Source of the DNA: DAONJL01 sp035405645 [NCBI: bacterium]
GTDB lineage: Bacteria > JAGOBX01 > DAONJL01
Direction of reading: 5' to 3'
DNA: 64,000 bases
NCBI GenBank assembly: GCA_035405645.1
Contig: DAONJL010000009.1
Span: forward strand, 21,245-85,244
The notes under the pieces were generated by a model. It saw nothing but the letters and a program-made list of their open reading frames with translations. It was not told the origin of the DNA and did not search any database. Shown here in pieces: positions 54,985-64,000 of this stretch (positions are counted from its first letter, which is position 1; every line of letters begins with the position of its first letter). A program made the translations under genes and the position numbers.

Positions 54985-57192
54985 ATGAAATTATATTTTT
55001 TTCTTTTACTTTTTATCTGTCTAATGTCTATTATTAATCCATTATTTGCCGATGTTGAGGAAGAATTATTTAGTGAAGAAGCATTTTTCAAAGTTGAAGA
55101 AGCAATAGCAGTTGTCTCAGCATCAAAACACGCACAAAGTATTGAAGAAGCACCAGCAATAATCAGTGTCTATTCTGATAGAAAAATAAAAGAACTTGGC
55201 TTTCGAGATTTAACTGATGTATTATAAAGTTTTCCTGGAATTTATGCAAGAAGAAGTGGTTGGGGCGAGCGAATAGCATCAAGAGGAGTAGCACAGGATG
55301 TTTTATTTTTAATTGATGGTGTTCCTTTAATTACAAAAAATTCTGTCTTTGAATTAGATGAAGTTGGTATATCTTTAGAAAATATTAAACGAATAGAAGT
55401 AATGCGGGGGCCGGGTTCTGTTATCTGGGGAGCAAATGCTTTTCTTGGTTTAGTTAATATTATTACAAAATCACCAGAAGATATTATAAGTGAAGGAAAA
55501 GATTATGGAATGGAATTTTCCGCAACAATTGGTTCGTGGCGCACAAAAGAATATAGTGCTGCGTTTGCAAAAAAATTTAAAAATGGTTTCAGTATTTATG
55601 GACATTTAGCAGGTTTGACTTCACTCGATTATCCTATGGAAGTTTGTGGTCCTGGAATGAGTTCACCACTTTCAACAAAAGATAAGAGAAATCAAGATTC
55701 TATGCATAACTTAAATATAAAAATAAATTATAAAGATTTAATTAAATTTTCAATTTTTCTAAATGACTTAAAAGATTATATGCAAGTTGATTCAAGAAAA
55801 GATGTTGTTATAGACAATAACTATAATGGTGAAGACAATAATCCATATAATTTATACAGGTTAGAATTTAGCAAAAATTTTTTAGAGAATAAATTAAATG
55901 TAAAATTATTATTAACAGAATTAGATAGGATTACACATAATCATTGGATTTATTTTACACCAGATTATCTTGATTATGAATTATGGCAGGGTAATAAAAA
56001 TGATTGGGAAAAATCAAAGCAAATTGATTTGCAATTTGATTATTCTGGTATTGAAAGAAACCGATTTATTTTAGGTTTAAATTACTTCAAACAAAGTCAA
56101 CCAATAATATGGTATTTAGACAATACTATGACAAATGACCCGAGAGGTGATACGAGATACTGGTATTTATTACAAGAAAATAACTTATATCCTTATGACC
56201 AGGGACCTAATGATGCTTATATTCAATCTATCTTTTTACAGGATGACATTGAATTGCATAAAAGATTAAAGTTACAATTAGGCATTCGATATGATAAGCA
56301 CGAAATGACAGAAAATGTTCGAAACCCAAAAGGAAGTTTAGTCTGGGCATTCAATGATAATGGTGTATTAAAATTATTATATGGTCGTGGCTTTAGAGAA
56401 CCAGAATTTAATTACTGGTTTTCAACACACGGAGTAATTGGAACTGCGACATATCCAAATGGTCCGCCCGGGCATGAAGGTGACCCTGAATATATGCCTG
56501 CACCAATGAAACCAGAAAAATCAGAAGCGCAAGAATTACAACTTGCTTATAATTTTAAAAATATTGATTTAAAAACAAATTTTAATTATGCATTTTCTAA
56601 ATGTAAAGACCTCGCAACCTGGCGCTGGCCTTATGAGGGAACTGCACAGGAAGATAATGATTGGCAATTCCCATTTAACAGTGGTAAAAGAGAGATAAAA
56701 ACTTATGAATTTGAAGCATTTAAAAATTTTACTAAACCAGTTGGTTTTATTAAACCAGGAAGTTATTTAATGCTAAATTTAACCCGAAATATAGTTAAAG
56801 AATTTAGTGAAAAAACAAATGCCTGGGAAACTGATTCACATCCTGAAATTACTTATAATTTTATGGGCTTTATTCGAACATCACCAAAATTTTCTTTTAA
56901 TTTTAGATTATTTGGTATGAAGTACACAAAAGATAATGCTTCTGACCCAAAATTTAGAAAAGTTAATGATTATAAATATGGTGCTGAAAGTTTTAATAAA
57001 TTAGACCTGGGTTTTAATTATGTTTTGAATTATGATGAAAAAGGTGGAAAAATAACTGATTTATCATTAAATATTTATAATGTTTTTAATAAAGAATATT
57101 ATCAAGGTGGCTATTCTTTTACTCGACACTTTAACATAGGCGACCCACAACCACGACGTTCAATATTTTTAACGCTTAATCAAAAATTTTAA
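54985..57192 (+). pseudogene. TonB-dependent receptor interrupted by an in-frame TAA
   Basis: From ATG 54985 (AGGGAGGAG just before), 735 codons plus stop. Signal peptide about 1-22. Plug domain with EEAPAIISVYSDRKIKELGF. Codon 81 is TAA (55225-55227) where LTDVL is followed by SFPGIYARRSGWG; the family has a sense codon, often Lys or Arg, here. The frame continues unbroken: RIEVMRGPGSVIWGANAFLG, NIITKSP, then a 22-strand-type barrel ending YNVFNKEYYQGGY and LTLNQKF with terminal Phe. A single base change would restore it. Substrate could be a metal chelate or vitamin. An ATG at 55402 lies in mid-plug and is not a plausible start. Confidence 0.88.
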
Positions 57193-57222
57193 TTTTTTTA
57201 TTTTTTGTTGCAGAAAATTTAC

Positions 57223-57259
57223 AAGCCCATCACGCATAAATGTGATGGGCTTTATTTTA
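57223..57259 (+). terminator. Rho-independent terminator
   Basis: AAGCCCATCAC, loop GCATAAAT, GTGATGGGCTT: an 11 bp perfect stem followed by TATTTT. It ends the TonB receptor message. It is the clearest terminator in the window. Confidence 0.93.
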
Positions 57260-57386
57260 ACTAAGTTATGAATAAAACTTTTTTTTTTAGCGAATACAAT
57301 CTCTGTTTTCTTCCCGTAAATTTTTCATCTTAATCTTGACAAATAATTTTAAATATTATATTTAATAATTTACTTTTATTTTATAT

Positions 57387-57472
57387 GGAGAGATGGCCGA
57401 GTGGTCGATGGCGGCGGTCTTGAAAACCGTTGTAGCTTTCAGCTACCGGGGGTTCGAATCCCTCTCTCTCCG
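57387..57472 (+). tRNA. tRNA-Ser (anticodon TGA)
   Basis: An 86 nt class II tRNA. GGAGAGA pairs with TCTCTCC. The anticodon stem GCGGT/ACCGT holds loop CTTGAAA, giving TGA. A variable arm GTAGCTTTCAGCTAC is followed by T-loop GTTCGAATC and discriminator G. CCA is not encoded. Confidence 0.95.
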
Positions 57473-57587
57473 TTTTCTTACTTATATTTTTCACATTGCC
57501 TATATCTTAATAATCGACTCATATTTCAACCAAAAGGTAAATATAAAACATATATTATCTCTTCCATTTCTTTTTAAAAAATATCTC

Positions 57588-57617
57588 TTGACTTATAAAA
57601 ATTATAACTTATATAAT
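57588..57617 (+). promoter_or_regulatory. Promoter of PhnD-like/kinase operon
   Basis: TTGACT (57588-57593), 18 bp, TATAAT (57612-57617). The -10 box overlaps an upstream ATG at 57616, so translation must begin at the next one, 57628, 10 bp after the box. Confidence 0.6.
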
Positions 57618-57627
57618 GAAAAAAATT

Positions 57628-58626
57628 ATGAAACTAATTCCTTTTTTAATAACTTTATTAATTTGTAATTGTTCAGATATTTCAAATTTTTCAAATAAAA
57701 CAAACCAGAATAAAATAATAACTTATTATTATGAAAACAATCTAAAAAAAGAGATAGAAAACAAAAATAATTTTTTAGATAATAATAAAAATGATATTGC
57801 TGCATTAACTGACTCGAAAAAAGAAATAATTTATTTTGGTAGAATACCTTATGCTGATGTTCGTGAAATGTATAATCAGCATCAACCATTATTAAATTAC
57901 TTAAAAGAAAAACTAAAAAAAGAAGTCACATTAAAATTTTATTCTAATTATTCACAAATGATAAAAGGCATAATAGCAGGCGAAGTGCAAATTGCGTGGA
58001 TGGGACCTGTTAGTTATGTTATTGCTTATGAACAAATGAATAACACAAATAAAATATTTCGACCATTAGTAAAACCACAAAGAAGAAATGTATCTTATTT
58101 TCAATGTGATATTATAACTCGAAAGAATAGTAATATAAAAACACTACAAGATTTAACAAATAAAAAATTTGCTTTTCTTGATACAAAAAGTTCGGCTGGT
58201 TTTGTTTTACCAATTGCAATGCTTGAAGAAAATGGCGTAAAAATCGAATTTAATGAGCAAAATTTTTTACAACATTTTGGTAATATTTGTAAAGCAGTTT
58301 ATTTAGGAAAATTTGATGCTGGTGCTACTTTTGAAGGTGCATATAAAGTTTATCTTTCACCAGAAGAACAACAGGATATTGAAATAATAGCAAAATCAGA
58401 GACAGTACCATTTGAACCTATATGCCTGATTCAAATCAAAAAAAATAATGAAAAAAATGATGAAGAATACAAAATATTTCAAGATTTATTTCTCCAAATT
58501 AATGATAATATTATTCTTAAAAATCTTGATACTCAAAAATTTTTACCTGCTACTACTGAGGAATATAATAGATTATCTTATTTAATTAAAAAGGTATTGA
58601 TGAAATATGAAAAAATATTTGAATAG
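57628..58626 (+). CDS. PhnD-like phosphate/phosphonate-binding lipoprotein
   Basis: 332 residues from ATG 57628 (a 4-codon longer frame starts within the -10 box). A signal peptide ends near LLICNC, so it is a probable lipoprotein. The PhnD fold appears after a 60-residue Asn/Lys-rich linker: FGRIPYADVREMYNQHQPLL, MIKGIIAGEVQIAWMGPVSY, NKKFAFLDTKSSAGFVLP, KAVYLGKFDAGATFEGAYK, SETVPFEPI. It lacks ABC permease or ATPase neighbours. Its end overlaps the CheA-like kinase gene by 20 bp, so it probably works as a ligand sensor for that kinase (inference). Confidence 0.88.
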   Translation: MKLIPFLITLLICNCSDISNFSNKTNQNKIITYYYENNLKKEIENKNNFLDNNKNDIAALTDSKKEIIYFGRIPYADVREMYNQHQPLLNYLKEKLKKEVTLKFYSNYSQMIKGIIAGEVQIAWMGPVSYVIAYEQMNNTNKIFRPLVKPQRRNVSYFQCDIITRKNSNIKTLQDLTNKKFAFLDTKSSAGFVLPIAMLEENGVKIEFNEQNFLQHFGNICKAVYLGKFDAGATFEGAYKVYLSPEEQQDIEIIAKSETVPFEPICLIQIKKNNEKNDEEYKIFQDLFLQINDNIILKNLDTQKFLPATTEEYNRLSYLIKKVLMKYEKIFE

Positions 58627-60820
58627 TATTCATTTTAAATTGCTTATAATGGCAATGTCTGTGGTTGTTATTTCTATTTTAATTCTTGCTGGTATAGTTA
58701 TTTATCGCGAAAATAAGGCATATAAAGAGAATGCTAAACGAACAACAGAATTTATTGCTGAAACAATTGGCGAAAGAATTTTATCATTATTAATGATGAA
58801 TCAATATCAGGAAGCAGGCAAAATAATTGAAGCAATTTTACAAAAAGAAAAAAGAATATTAGCAATTCGAATAAAAGAAAAAACACCTATCGGCTTAATG
58901 AATGTTTTATATTCTAAAACAGAAAATTTTGATATGAAAAATTTTGAATCGCCTGTTGGCTTTACTAAAAATTTTTATCATTATATTTATATTTTAAAAA
59001 TTGGGAAAGAAGAAAAAGGGGTTATTCAAATTTTTTATTCACTTAATGAAATGCACCAATCAATAAAAAAATTTAATTTACTTGTTTTAGGTATTTTAAT
59101 TTTTTGCATTATTATTGCCTTTTTCTTATCTTCATTTTTATCAAACATAATTACAAAGCCAATTAAATCATTTACAATAACAGCAGAAAAAATAGCAGGT
59201 GGTAATTTGAATGAAATTATATCAATTAAAAATAAAGATGAAATTGGTGAATTAGCAAAAAGTTTTGAAATTATGCGTCGTGAAATAAAGAGTCATATAG
59301 AAGAACTTGATAAAAAGGTTATTGAGCGAACACAGGCAATTACTGATTTATTAGATAATGCTGGACAGGGTTTTCTTAGTTTTGGTAAAGATTTACTTGT
59401 TTATAAAGAATATTCAAAACAATGTATTGATATATTTAGCAAAAGAATTGAAGGTATAAATATACTTGAATTACTTTATCCTGTTGATTGGCAAATATTT
59501 ATTAAAAATCCTCAAGATTTATCATCTACTAATAATTTAATTATTTCTCTCGATGTTTTTAAATCTGTTATTGAAAGTGGCAATGAAATTCTTTTTAAAG
59601 TTTTACCTGATGAAATAAGTTTAAATAATAGAGTATTAAGAATAAAATATATTCTCTTAAATAAAGAAAAAGAACAAGAACGAAAAATTATGTTAATTAT
59701 TACTGATGTAACAATAGAAAAAAAATTAGCAGAACAAGCAAAATTTGAAATGTTGCGAAATAAACTTATTGTTAAAGTTGCTCTTGATAAAAAAACTTTT
59801 ATCCAATTTATTCGTGATTTGAATTCAACTCTTCAAAATTTGCAGGATATTATAAATTCAGAAAATATTACAAAAAGTTTATTAAAAGAAATTTTTAGAG
59901 ATATTCATACTATTAAAGGAAACTCTGCTTTTTTTAATCTCTCAGCAGTTGTTGATAAAGCACATTCAATGGAAAATTACTTATCAGAACTAATTAATAA
60001 AACAGAAAAAATTACAGAAGAAAATATAAAAAAATTTGATGTTTATATTAATGAAATCATTGATTCATTATATAAAAATCTTGATTTAATTAGTGACTTT
60101 TTATCAAAAGATGAAATATTTAAAGAAGAAAAAATTTATGAAGTATCAGAAACAAAAATAAATGGCTTAATAAATTATATAGTTGACAAAAATATTTCAG
60201 ATAATGAAAAAAAATTTATTATTAAACAAATAAAAGAATTAAAAAAATTTTCCATAAAATACCTCTTAAAAAGATATGTATCAAATGCTGAACAATTAGC
60301 AGTAAATTTACATAAAAAACTTGAACCTATTGAGATAAAAAATATTGATTTACTTGTTGATTATTATTATTTAAGACCTGCTATTGATTCCTTTGTCCAT
60401 CTTATTCGTAATGCTGTTGACCATGGTATTGAATTTCCAAGTGAACGAAAAAAACTTAATAAAAAACCAGAAGGTAAAATAACAATTGAACTTGATGATA
60501 AAATAATAAATAACCAATCATATTTTATTTTTAAAATCTCTGATGATGGTAAAGGTATAGATATTGAAAAATTAAAAGGAATAATAATAAGTAAAAAATT
60601 AAAAACAAAAGAAGAATTAGAGAAACTTTCAAAAGAAGAGATTATGGAATTTATATTTTCTGATGGTATCTCTACTAAAGAATCAGTTAATCAATTATCT
60701 GGCAGAGGAATTGGTTTAAGTGCAGTTAAAAATGAAGTTGAAAAATTAAATGGCAAAATTAAAATTGAATCCGAATTAAATAAAGGAACAACAATCACTA
60801 TTTCTATTCCCTATATTTAA
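58607..60820 (+). CDS. Membrane-bound CheA-like histidine kinase with internal Hpt
   Basis: 737 residues. TM1 about 11-32, sensor loop 33-155, TM2 about 157-180, HAMP 181-235. A PAS-like region spans 243-370. An Hpt domain (about 390-500) has H434 in DIHTIKGNSAFF, the CheA P1 motif. A CheA-type ATPase follows: LIRNAVDHGIEFPSER (N602), DDGKGID (D647), the long insert KTKEELEKLSKEEI, FSDGISTKES and GRGIGLSAV. There is no CheW-like P5 and no receiver. It would phosphorylate its own Hpt, then an unlinked regulator. The sensor loop may contact the PhnD-like lipoprotein encoded by the overlapping gene. Confidence 0.9.
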   Translation: MKKYLNSIHFKLLIMAMSVVVISILILAGIVIYRENKAYKENAKRTTEFIAETIGERILSLLMMNQYQEAGKIIEAILQKEKRILAIRIKEKTPIGLMNVLYSKTENFDMKNFESPVGFTKNFYHYIYILKIGKEEKGVIQIFYSLNEMHQSIKKFNLLVLGILIFCIIIAFFLSSFLSNIITKPIKSFTITAEKIAGGNLNEIISIKNKDEIGELAKSFEIMRREIKSHIEELDKKVIERTQAITDLLDNAGQGFLSFGKDLLVYKEYSKQCIDIFSKRIEGINILELLYPVDWQIFIKNPQDLSSTNNLIISLDVFKSVIESGNEILFKVLPDEISLNNRVLRIKYILLNKEKEQERKIMLIITDVTIEKKLAEQAKFEMLRNKLIVKVALDKKTFIQFIRDLNSTLQNLQDIINSENITKSLLKEIFRDIHTIKGNSAFFNLSAVVDKAHSMENYLSELINKTEKITEENIKKFDVYINEIIDSLYKNLDLISDFLSKDEIFKEEKIYEVSETKINGLINYIVDKNISDNEKKFIIKQIKELKKFSIKYLLKRYVSNAEQLAVNLHKKLEPIEIKNIDLLVDYYYLRPAIDSFVHLIRNAVDHGIEFPSERKKLNKKPEGKITIELDDKIINNQSYFIFKISDDGKGIDIEKLKGIIISKKLKTKEELEKLSKEEIMEFIFSDGISTKESVNQLSGRGIGLSAVKNEVEKLNGKIKIESELNKGTTITISIPYI

Positions 60821-60825
60821 TTCTA

Positions 60826-60858
60826 TATTTGAAAATAATTTTAATTTTTTTTCAAATA
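60826..60858 (+). terminator. AT-rich hairpin after the kinase gene
   Basis: TATTTGAAAA and TTTTCAAATA form a perfect 10 bp stem 5 bp after the stop region, loop 13 nt. No T-run follows, so termination by it is doubtful. The remaining 240 bp to the exonuclease gene show nothing else but a weak promoter. Confidence 0.4.
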
Positions 60859-61058
60859 ATAAAAATGAAAAAACTTAAATGAATTATAGCCAAATTTTTG
60901 ACATTAAATAAATAATAAAACACACCATTAAATCAAATAAATTAATTAATATATTTTCTAAAAAAGTAAAGAAAGAAGTCTAACAATTATAAAATAAAAA
61001 AGTCTAATAACAGGAAAAAAACTATATTTTTCAACTACAAAATTTATTATTATTTTTC

Positions 61059-61089
61059 TTGACTATAAACAATAAATATTAAATAATAA
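61059..61089 (+). promoter_or_regulatory. Candidate promoter of exonuclease gene
   Basis: TTGACT (61059-61064), 19 bp, TAATAA (61084-61089). The ATG at 61099 follows by 9 bp, with no Shine-Dalgarno. Confidence 0.35.
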
Positions 61090-61098
61090 AAACTTAAA

Positions 61099-61692
61099 AT
61101 GGTTAAAAAGAAAAGTAAGGAATACATAATATTTGACCTTGAAACAACTGGTTTAAGTGTAACACAGGATAGGATTGTAGAATTTGCTTGCTGTATTGTA
61201 AATAACAAAGGTCAGGAAGTTGATGAAAGATTAGAACTCTTAATAAATCCTGAAATACCTATTCCAGAGCGCGTTATTAAAATTCATGGTATTAGAAATG
61301 AATATGTAAAAGATAAACCTACATTTAGAGAAGTAACTGATATTATTGAAAAAAAATTTAAAAATAGAATTGCTATTGCTTATTATGGGCTTGCTTTTGA
61401 TTTCCCATTTTTAATAAATGAATTTATCAGAGCAGGCAAAAAAAATTTTTCTTTTTATGGTTGCATTGACCCTAAAATCAGAGTTAAACATACTTTAAAA
61501 AATATAAATAGTTTTTCTCTTATAAATGTCTCAAATCATCTTCAAATTCCAGTTCTGCGTCCTCATCGTGCTATGGATGATGTTTTATTATTAAAAAATA
61601 TTTTTAAAAAAATTTATACTAATAAAGTTTCTCTTATAAAAAACAATACTTATGATTTATTTGATGATGTTCAGGATTATTATTTTGGTTAA
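61099..61692 (+). CDS. DEDDh 3'-5' exonuclease (DnaQ-like)
   Basis: 197 residues. ExoI IIFDLETTGLSVTQDRIVEF, ExoII AYYGLAFDFPFLINEF, ExoIII LRPHRAMDDVLLL with His and Asp. It is a stand-alone proofreading or RNase T-like nuclease. The stop shares TTAA with the convergent U32 gene. Confidence 0.9.
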   Translation: MVKKKSKEYIIFDLETTGLSVTQDRIVEFACCIVNNKGQEVDERLELLINPEIPIPERVIKIHGIRNEYVKDKPTFREVTDIIEKKFKNRIAIAYYGLAFDFPFLINEFIRAGKKNFSFYGCIDPKIRVKHTLKNINSFSLINVSNHLQIPVLRPHRAMDDVLLLKNIFKKIYTNKVSLIKNNTYDLFDDVQDYYFG

Positions 61693-62915
61693 TCTTCTAT
61701 CTTTTCTCTGATTAAAGAAAATAAATTTAATTTTAAATCAGTTTCTTTTAAAATTATTATGTCATTTGGATTTGCTTCTTTTATCTCTTCACCTTCTTTA
61801 TTATAAAACTTTAATTTTTGTTCTTCATAAATCGTCATATCAGGATTTATTATATCATATTTTTTATTTGAATAAATTTTGTTTCGAACATAAATAAGAT
61901 ATTCATTATTATTTCTCACTTTTATTATATTACCAACAAATTGTGTCTTTCTGATATATGATGATGTCTCATATCTCATCATATCTTGCCGTGTTTCTTC
62001 ACTATAAAAACCTTCTGTATAATCTCTATGACTGATTTTTCTCAATTCATTTATCCAATAATCATAATTTATTTTTTCTTTATTATAAATCCCATCTAGC
62101 ACTTTTCTATATACTCCTGTTGCTATTGCTATATAATATATACTTTTCATTCTGCCTTCGATTTTAAACGCATCTATTTGCAATCTTATTAATTCAGGTA
62201 ATCTATTTAATAAACACAAATCTTTTGAATTTAATATAAATGATTTTCCCTCTTCTTCTTCTATTTGTAAAAATTGGTTTAATCGATTCTCTTCAACTAA
62301 ATAATAATTCCATCTACACGGATGTGAACAATCACCTTGATTTGCATCACGATTGGTTAAATATTTACTTAAAAGACATCTACCAGAATAAGAAATGCAC
62401 ATAGCACCATGCACAAATATTTCAAGTTCTATATCAGCACATATTTTTCGTATTGTTTTTAGTTCTTTAAATGATAGTTCCCTTGCTAATATTATTCTTT
62501 TTATATTTTGTTTCTGCCAGAACTGAACTGCTTTATAATTAAGTGTATTTGTCTGTGTGCTTACTGTTATCGGTAAATCTTTATTTACTTCTCGTATTAT
62601 TTCAAGAACACCAAAATCAGATACAATAATTCCATCTAATCCAGAATCAGATATTTTTTCTATAAATCTTCTTATTTTTTTTATTTCGCTATTTGGCGCA
62701 AAGATATTTAATGCAAGATAAATTTTTTTCTTTTTTTTATGAACATAACTAATTGCTTTTTTTAATTCAGAAAGAGTAAAATTATCAGCCTGAGCACGTA
62801 ATGAAAAATTTTTCCAGCCTGCATAAACTGCATCAGCACCATATTCTATTGCATATTGCAGTTTCTCAAAATTACCTGCTGGTGAGATAAGTTCTACTTT
62901 TTTCCCTTTTACCAT
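61689..62915 (-). CDS. U32 family peptidase / tRNA or rRNA hydroxylation protein
   Basis: 408 residues. LISPAGNFEKLQYAIEYGAD and VYAGWKNFSLRAQADNFT open the barrel. The U32 signature EIFVHGAMCISYSGRCLLSK has its Cys pair, and GDCSHPCRW adds the other cluster cysteines, four in all as in Fe-S-binding TrhP/RlhA. Most characterised members hydroxylate tRNA U34 or 23S rRNA rather than cleave peptides. A C-terminal beta domain is present. Confidence 0.92.
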   Translation of the reverse strand: MVKGKKVELISPAGNFEKLQYAIEYGADAVYAGWKNFSLRAQADNFTLSELKKAISYVHKKKKKIYLALNIFAPNSEIKKIRRFIEKISDSGLDGIIVSDFGVLEIIREVNKDLPITVSTQTNTLNYKAVQFWQKQNIKRIILARELSFKELKTIRKICADIELEIFVHGAMCISYSGRCLLSKYLTNRDANQGDCSHPCRWNYYLVEENRLNQFLQIEEEEGKSFILNSKDLCLLNRLPELIRLQIDAFKIEGRMKSIYYIAIATGVYRKVLDGIYNKEKINYDYWINELRKISHRDYTEGFYSEETRQDMMRYETSSYIRKTQFVGNIIKVRNNNEYLIYVRNKIYSNKKYDIINPDMTIYEEQKLKFYNKEGEEIKEANPNDIIILKETDLKLNLFSLIREKIED

Positions 62916-62916
62916 T

Positions 62917-63813
62917 TTATACTCTTTTTAATTTATCTAAAAAAAATCTTAATGGCAATACAAAATCTTCACTACTATTAAACAACTGGTAATAAATTTT
63001 TTCTAAATTAAATTTTGCTTTTATTTCTTTTATATAATTTTCAAAATAATTTTTATATTCACGCTGAATGTATTTACAATCAATGTTTAATCTTTCATTT
63101 GTTTCTAAATCAAAATAAATTCCATCTTCTGTTGGTCCATTTATTTCTGTTGGTTCTAAAATATGAAAACAAAATACTTCATTTTTAGCCTTTTTTAGTG
63201 CGATGATAAAATTTAGTATTTCATTTATATTACTTAAAAAATCAGAAATAACAATAAATAAAGTTCGCTTTTTTAATAATGGCTGAATTGAATTTAATAA
63301 TTCACCAAAATTAGTTTTTTCTGCTGGTCTATGCTCTAATAATTCATTTAATAATCTAAATATCTGCTCTTTTTTATTACTTAAATTTATTATTTTTTTT
63401 ATCTCTTCATTAAACAAAATAAGACCAGTCAAATCTCTTTGTAATATAAGTAAAAAAGCCAGTGCAGAAGCAAGCATAATTGAGAATTCATATTTACTGA
63501 TACTTGCTGTTTTATATGCCATTGATTTTGAAATATCAAGAACAATATAAGAACTTAAATTTGTTTCTTCTATATATTTTTTTATATATAATTTATCTTT
63601 CCGTGCATAAGCTTTCCAATCAATATTACGCAAACTATCGCCAATTGCATACTCGCGATATTCATTAAATTCTAAATTTATCCCTGAAACCAAACTTCTA
63701 TGTTTGCCTGTTATTACACCTTTTGCTACTAGTCTTGCTATTATCTGACAATCTTTTAATTTTATTAAATTTTCTGGATTTAAGTATTTATTATATATAT
63801 CTTGCATTATCAT
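62917..63813 (-). CDS. DUF58 domain protein
   Basis: 298 residues. GVITGKHRSLVSG, LEFNEYREYAIGDSLRNIDW and KAYARKDKLYIKKYIEE are the DUF58 signature. VLDISKSMAYKT resembles the metal-ion site of vWA domains (DxSxS with Lys and Met). DUF58 genes usually sit beside MoxR ATPases, which may lie outside the window. A second Met at codon 3 is an alternative start. 1 bp from the U32 gene. Confidence 0.9.
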   Translation of the reverse strand: MIMQDIYNKYLNPENLIKLKDCQIIARLVAKGVITGKHRSLVSGINLEFNEYREYAIGDSLRNIDWKAYARKDKLYIKKYIEETNLSSYIVLDISKSMAYKTASISKYEFSIMLASALAFLLILQRDLTGLILFNEEIKKIINLSNKKEQIFRLLNELLEHRPAEKTNFGELLNSIQPLLKKRTLFIVISDFLSNINEILNFIIALKKAKNEVFCFHILEPTEINGPTEDGIYFDLETNERLNIDCKYIQREYKNYFENYIKEIKAKFNLEKIYYQLFNSSEDFVLPLRFFLDKLKRV

Positions 63814-64000
63814 CTTCTCGTGATTTTTCTGGTTTTGGTGAATATGCCAAACAAATCATACCAGAACTTTCATATACAACCTGCGCTGGATTTTTCGCTG
63901 TTTTAAATCCTAATGCTTTACATCCATTAGGAAAATTTTTATCCCATGTAATATAAAAATATTTACACTTATAACAACTTATCTCTTTTTTTTCGTTCAA
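63791..64000 (-). CDS. Cys-rich small protein (start may lie beyond window)
   Basis: At least 69 residues, reaching the window edge through a TTG. CYKCKYFYITWDKNFPNGC, KALGFKTAKNPAQVVYESSG, and MICLAYSPKP: four Cys likely bind zinc. The pattern resembles small conserved proteins of unknown function I have seen in proteobacteria. It overlaps the DUF58 gene by 23 bp. Confidence 0.6.
   Translation of the reverse strand: MNEKKEISCYKCKYFYITWDKNFPNGCKALGFKTAKNPAQVVYESSGMICLAYSPKPEKSREDDNARYI

Noticed and set aside
55402-57192. Separate gene starting at ATG 55402 after the TonB stop
   Set aside because: The start lies in the middle of the plug domain (MRGPGSV), lacks a Shine-Dalgarno and has no signal peptide.
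57393-57668. Open frame of 91 codons overlapping tRNA-Ser
   Set aside because: It begins inside the tRNA and runs through its spacer and the promoter of the PhnD-like gene; no motif or ribosome-binding site.

Overview
The window is a very AT-rich, gene-dense bacterial chromosome segment with long same-strand runs, many 4-20 bp gene overlaps and almost no spare DNA. The best guess is a deep-branching, diderm, motile lineage of the Spirochaetota. Reasons: a PyrB-PyrI fusion, SpoVG, a DUF115 (Maf-type) motility glycosyltransferase, FapA/DUF342 plus PilZ plus HD-GYP signalling, relaxed lipoboxes, and an Lpt export module. This is inference from family distributions known to me; 16S or marker-gene phylogeny would settle it.

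Layout. 1-5004: an edge-cut lytic transglycosylase on the minus strand, then HD-GYP, DUF2851 and proB. 5033-22654: a long minus-strand block with a membrane histidine kinase, hypA, lptB, an LptC/LptA-like protein, a YdjM-like protein, proS, a soluble hybrid kinase, a PfkB-transketolase fusion, an MBL-TPR lipoprotein, pyrBI, pyrG, a methyltransferase and a GT-C glycosyltransferase. 22781-36773: a plus-strand block with queC-queF-argB-thiG, a lone receiver, tRNA-Leu, FapA, PilZ, SAM hydrolase, TPR, a winged-helix regulator, FecR-like, ispE, spoVG, tRNA-Gln, DHH phosphoesterase and a lipoprotein-thioredoxin-CcdA fusion. 36789-38852: a tRNA with anticodon CAT, then a visibly GC-richer acquired patch holding hicB, a broken hicA, an attC-like element, tandem hairpins and a catalytically dead tyrosine recombinase. 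38999-54703: minus-strand genes for a GT4, aroE, mlaE, the dnaB-rplI-YybS-rpsR-ssb-rpsF replication/ribosome operon, cNMP-binding proteins, Na/Pi transport, DUF115, GT-C, an ECF-type ATPase, TPR, a small membrane protein and a Skp/OmpH-like protein. 54874-64000: a TonB receptor with an in-frame stop and a peculiar leader, a strong terminator, tRNA-Ser, a PhnD-like lipoprotein with a CheA-like membrane kinase, an exonuclease, a U32 peptidase, DUF58 and a Cys-rich small protein.

How it works together. Envelope building (Lpt, Mla, Skp, lytic transglycosylase), c-di-GMP and two-component signalling, and core metabolism (pyrimidines, queuosine precursor, arginine, proline, thiazole, isoprenoids, shikimate) dominate. 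Promoters follow TTGACA-N16/18-TATAAT, and several place the -10 box only about 10 nt before the start codon, suggesting leaderless or nearly leaderless messages. The points most worth checking are the integron-like hicBA cassette, the pseudo-kinase/transketolase fusion, the three-part redox lipoprotein, the binding-protein/CheA-like kinase pair, and the two-codon reading frame ahead of the interrupted TonB receptor.
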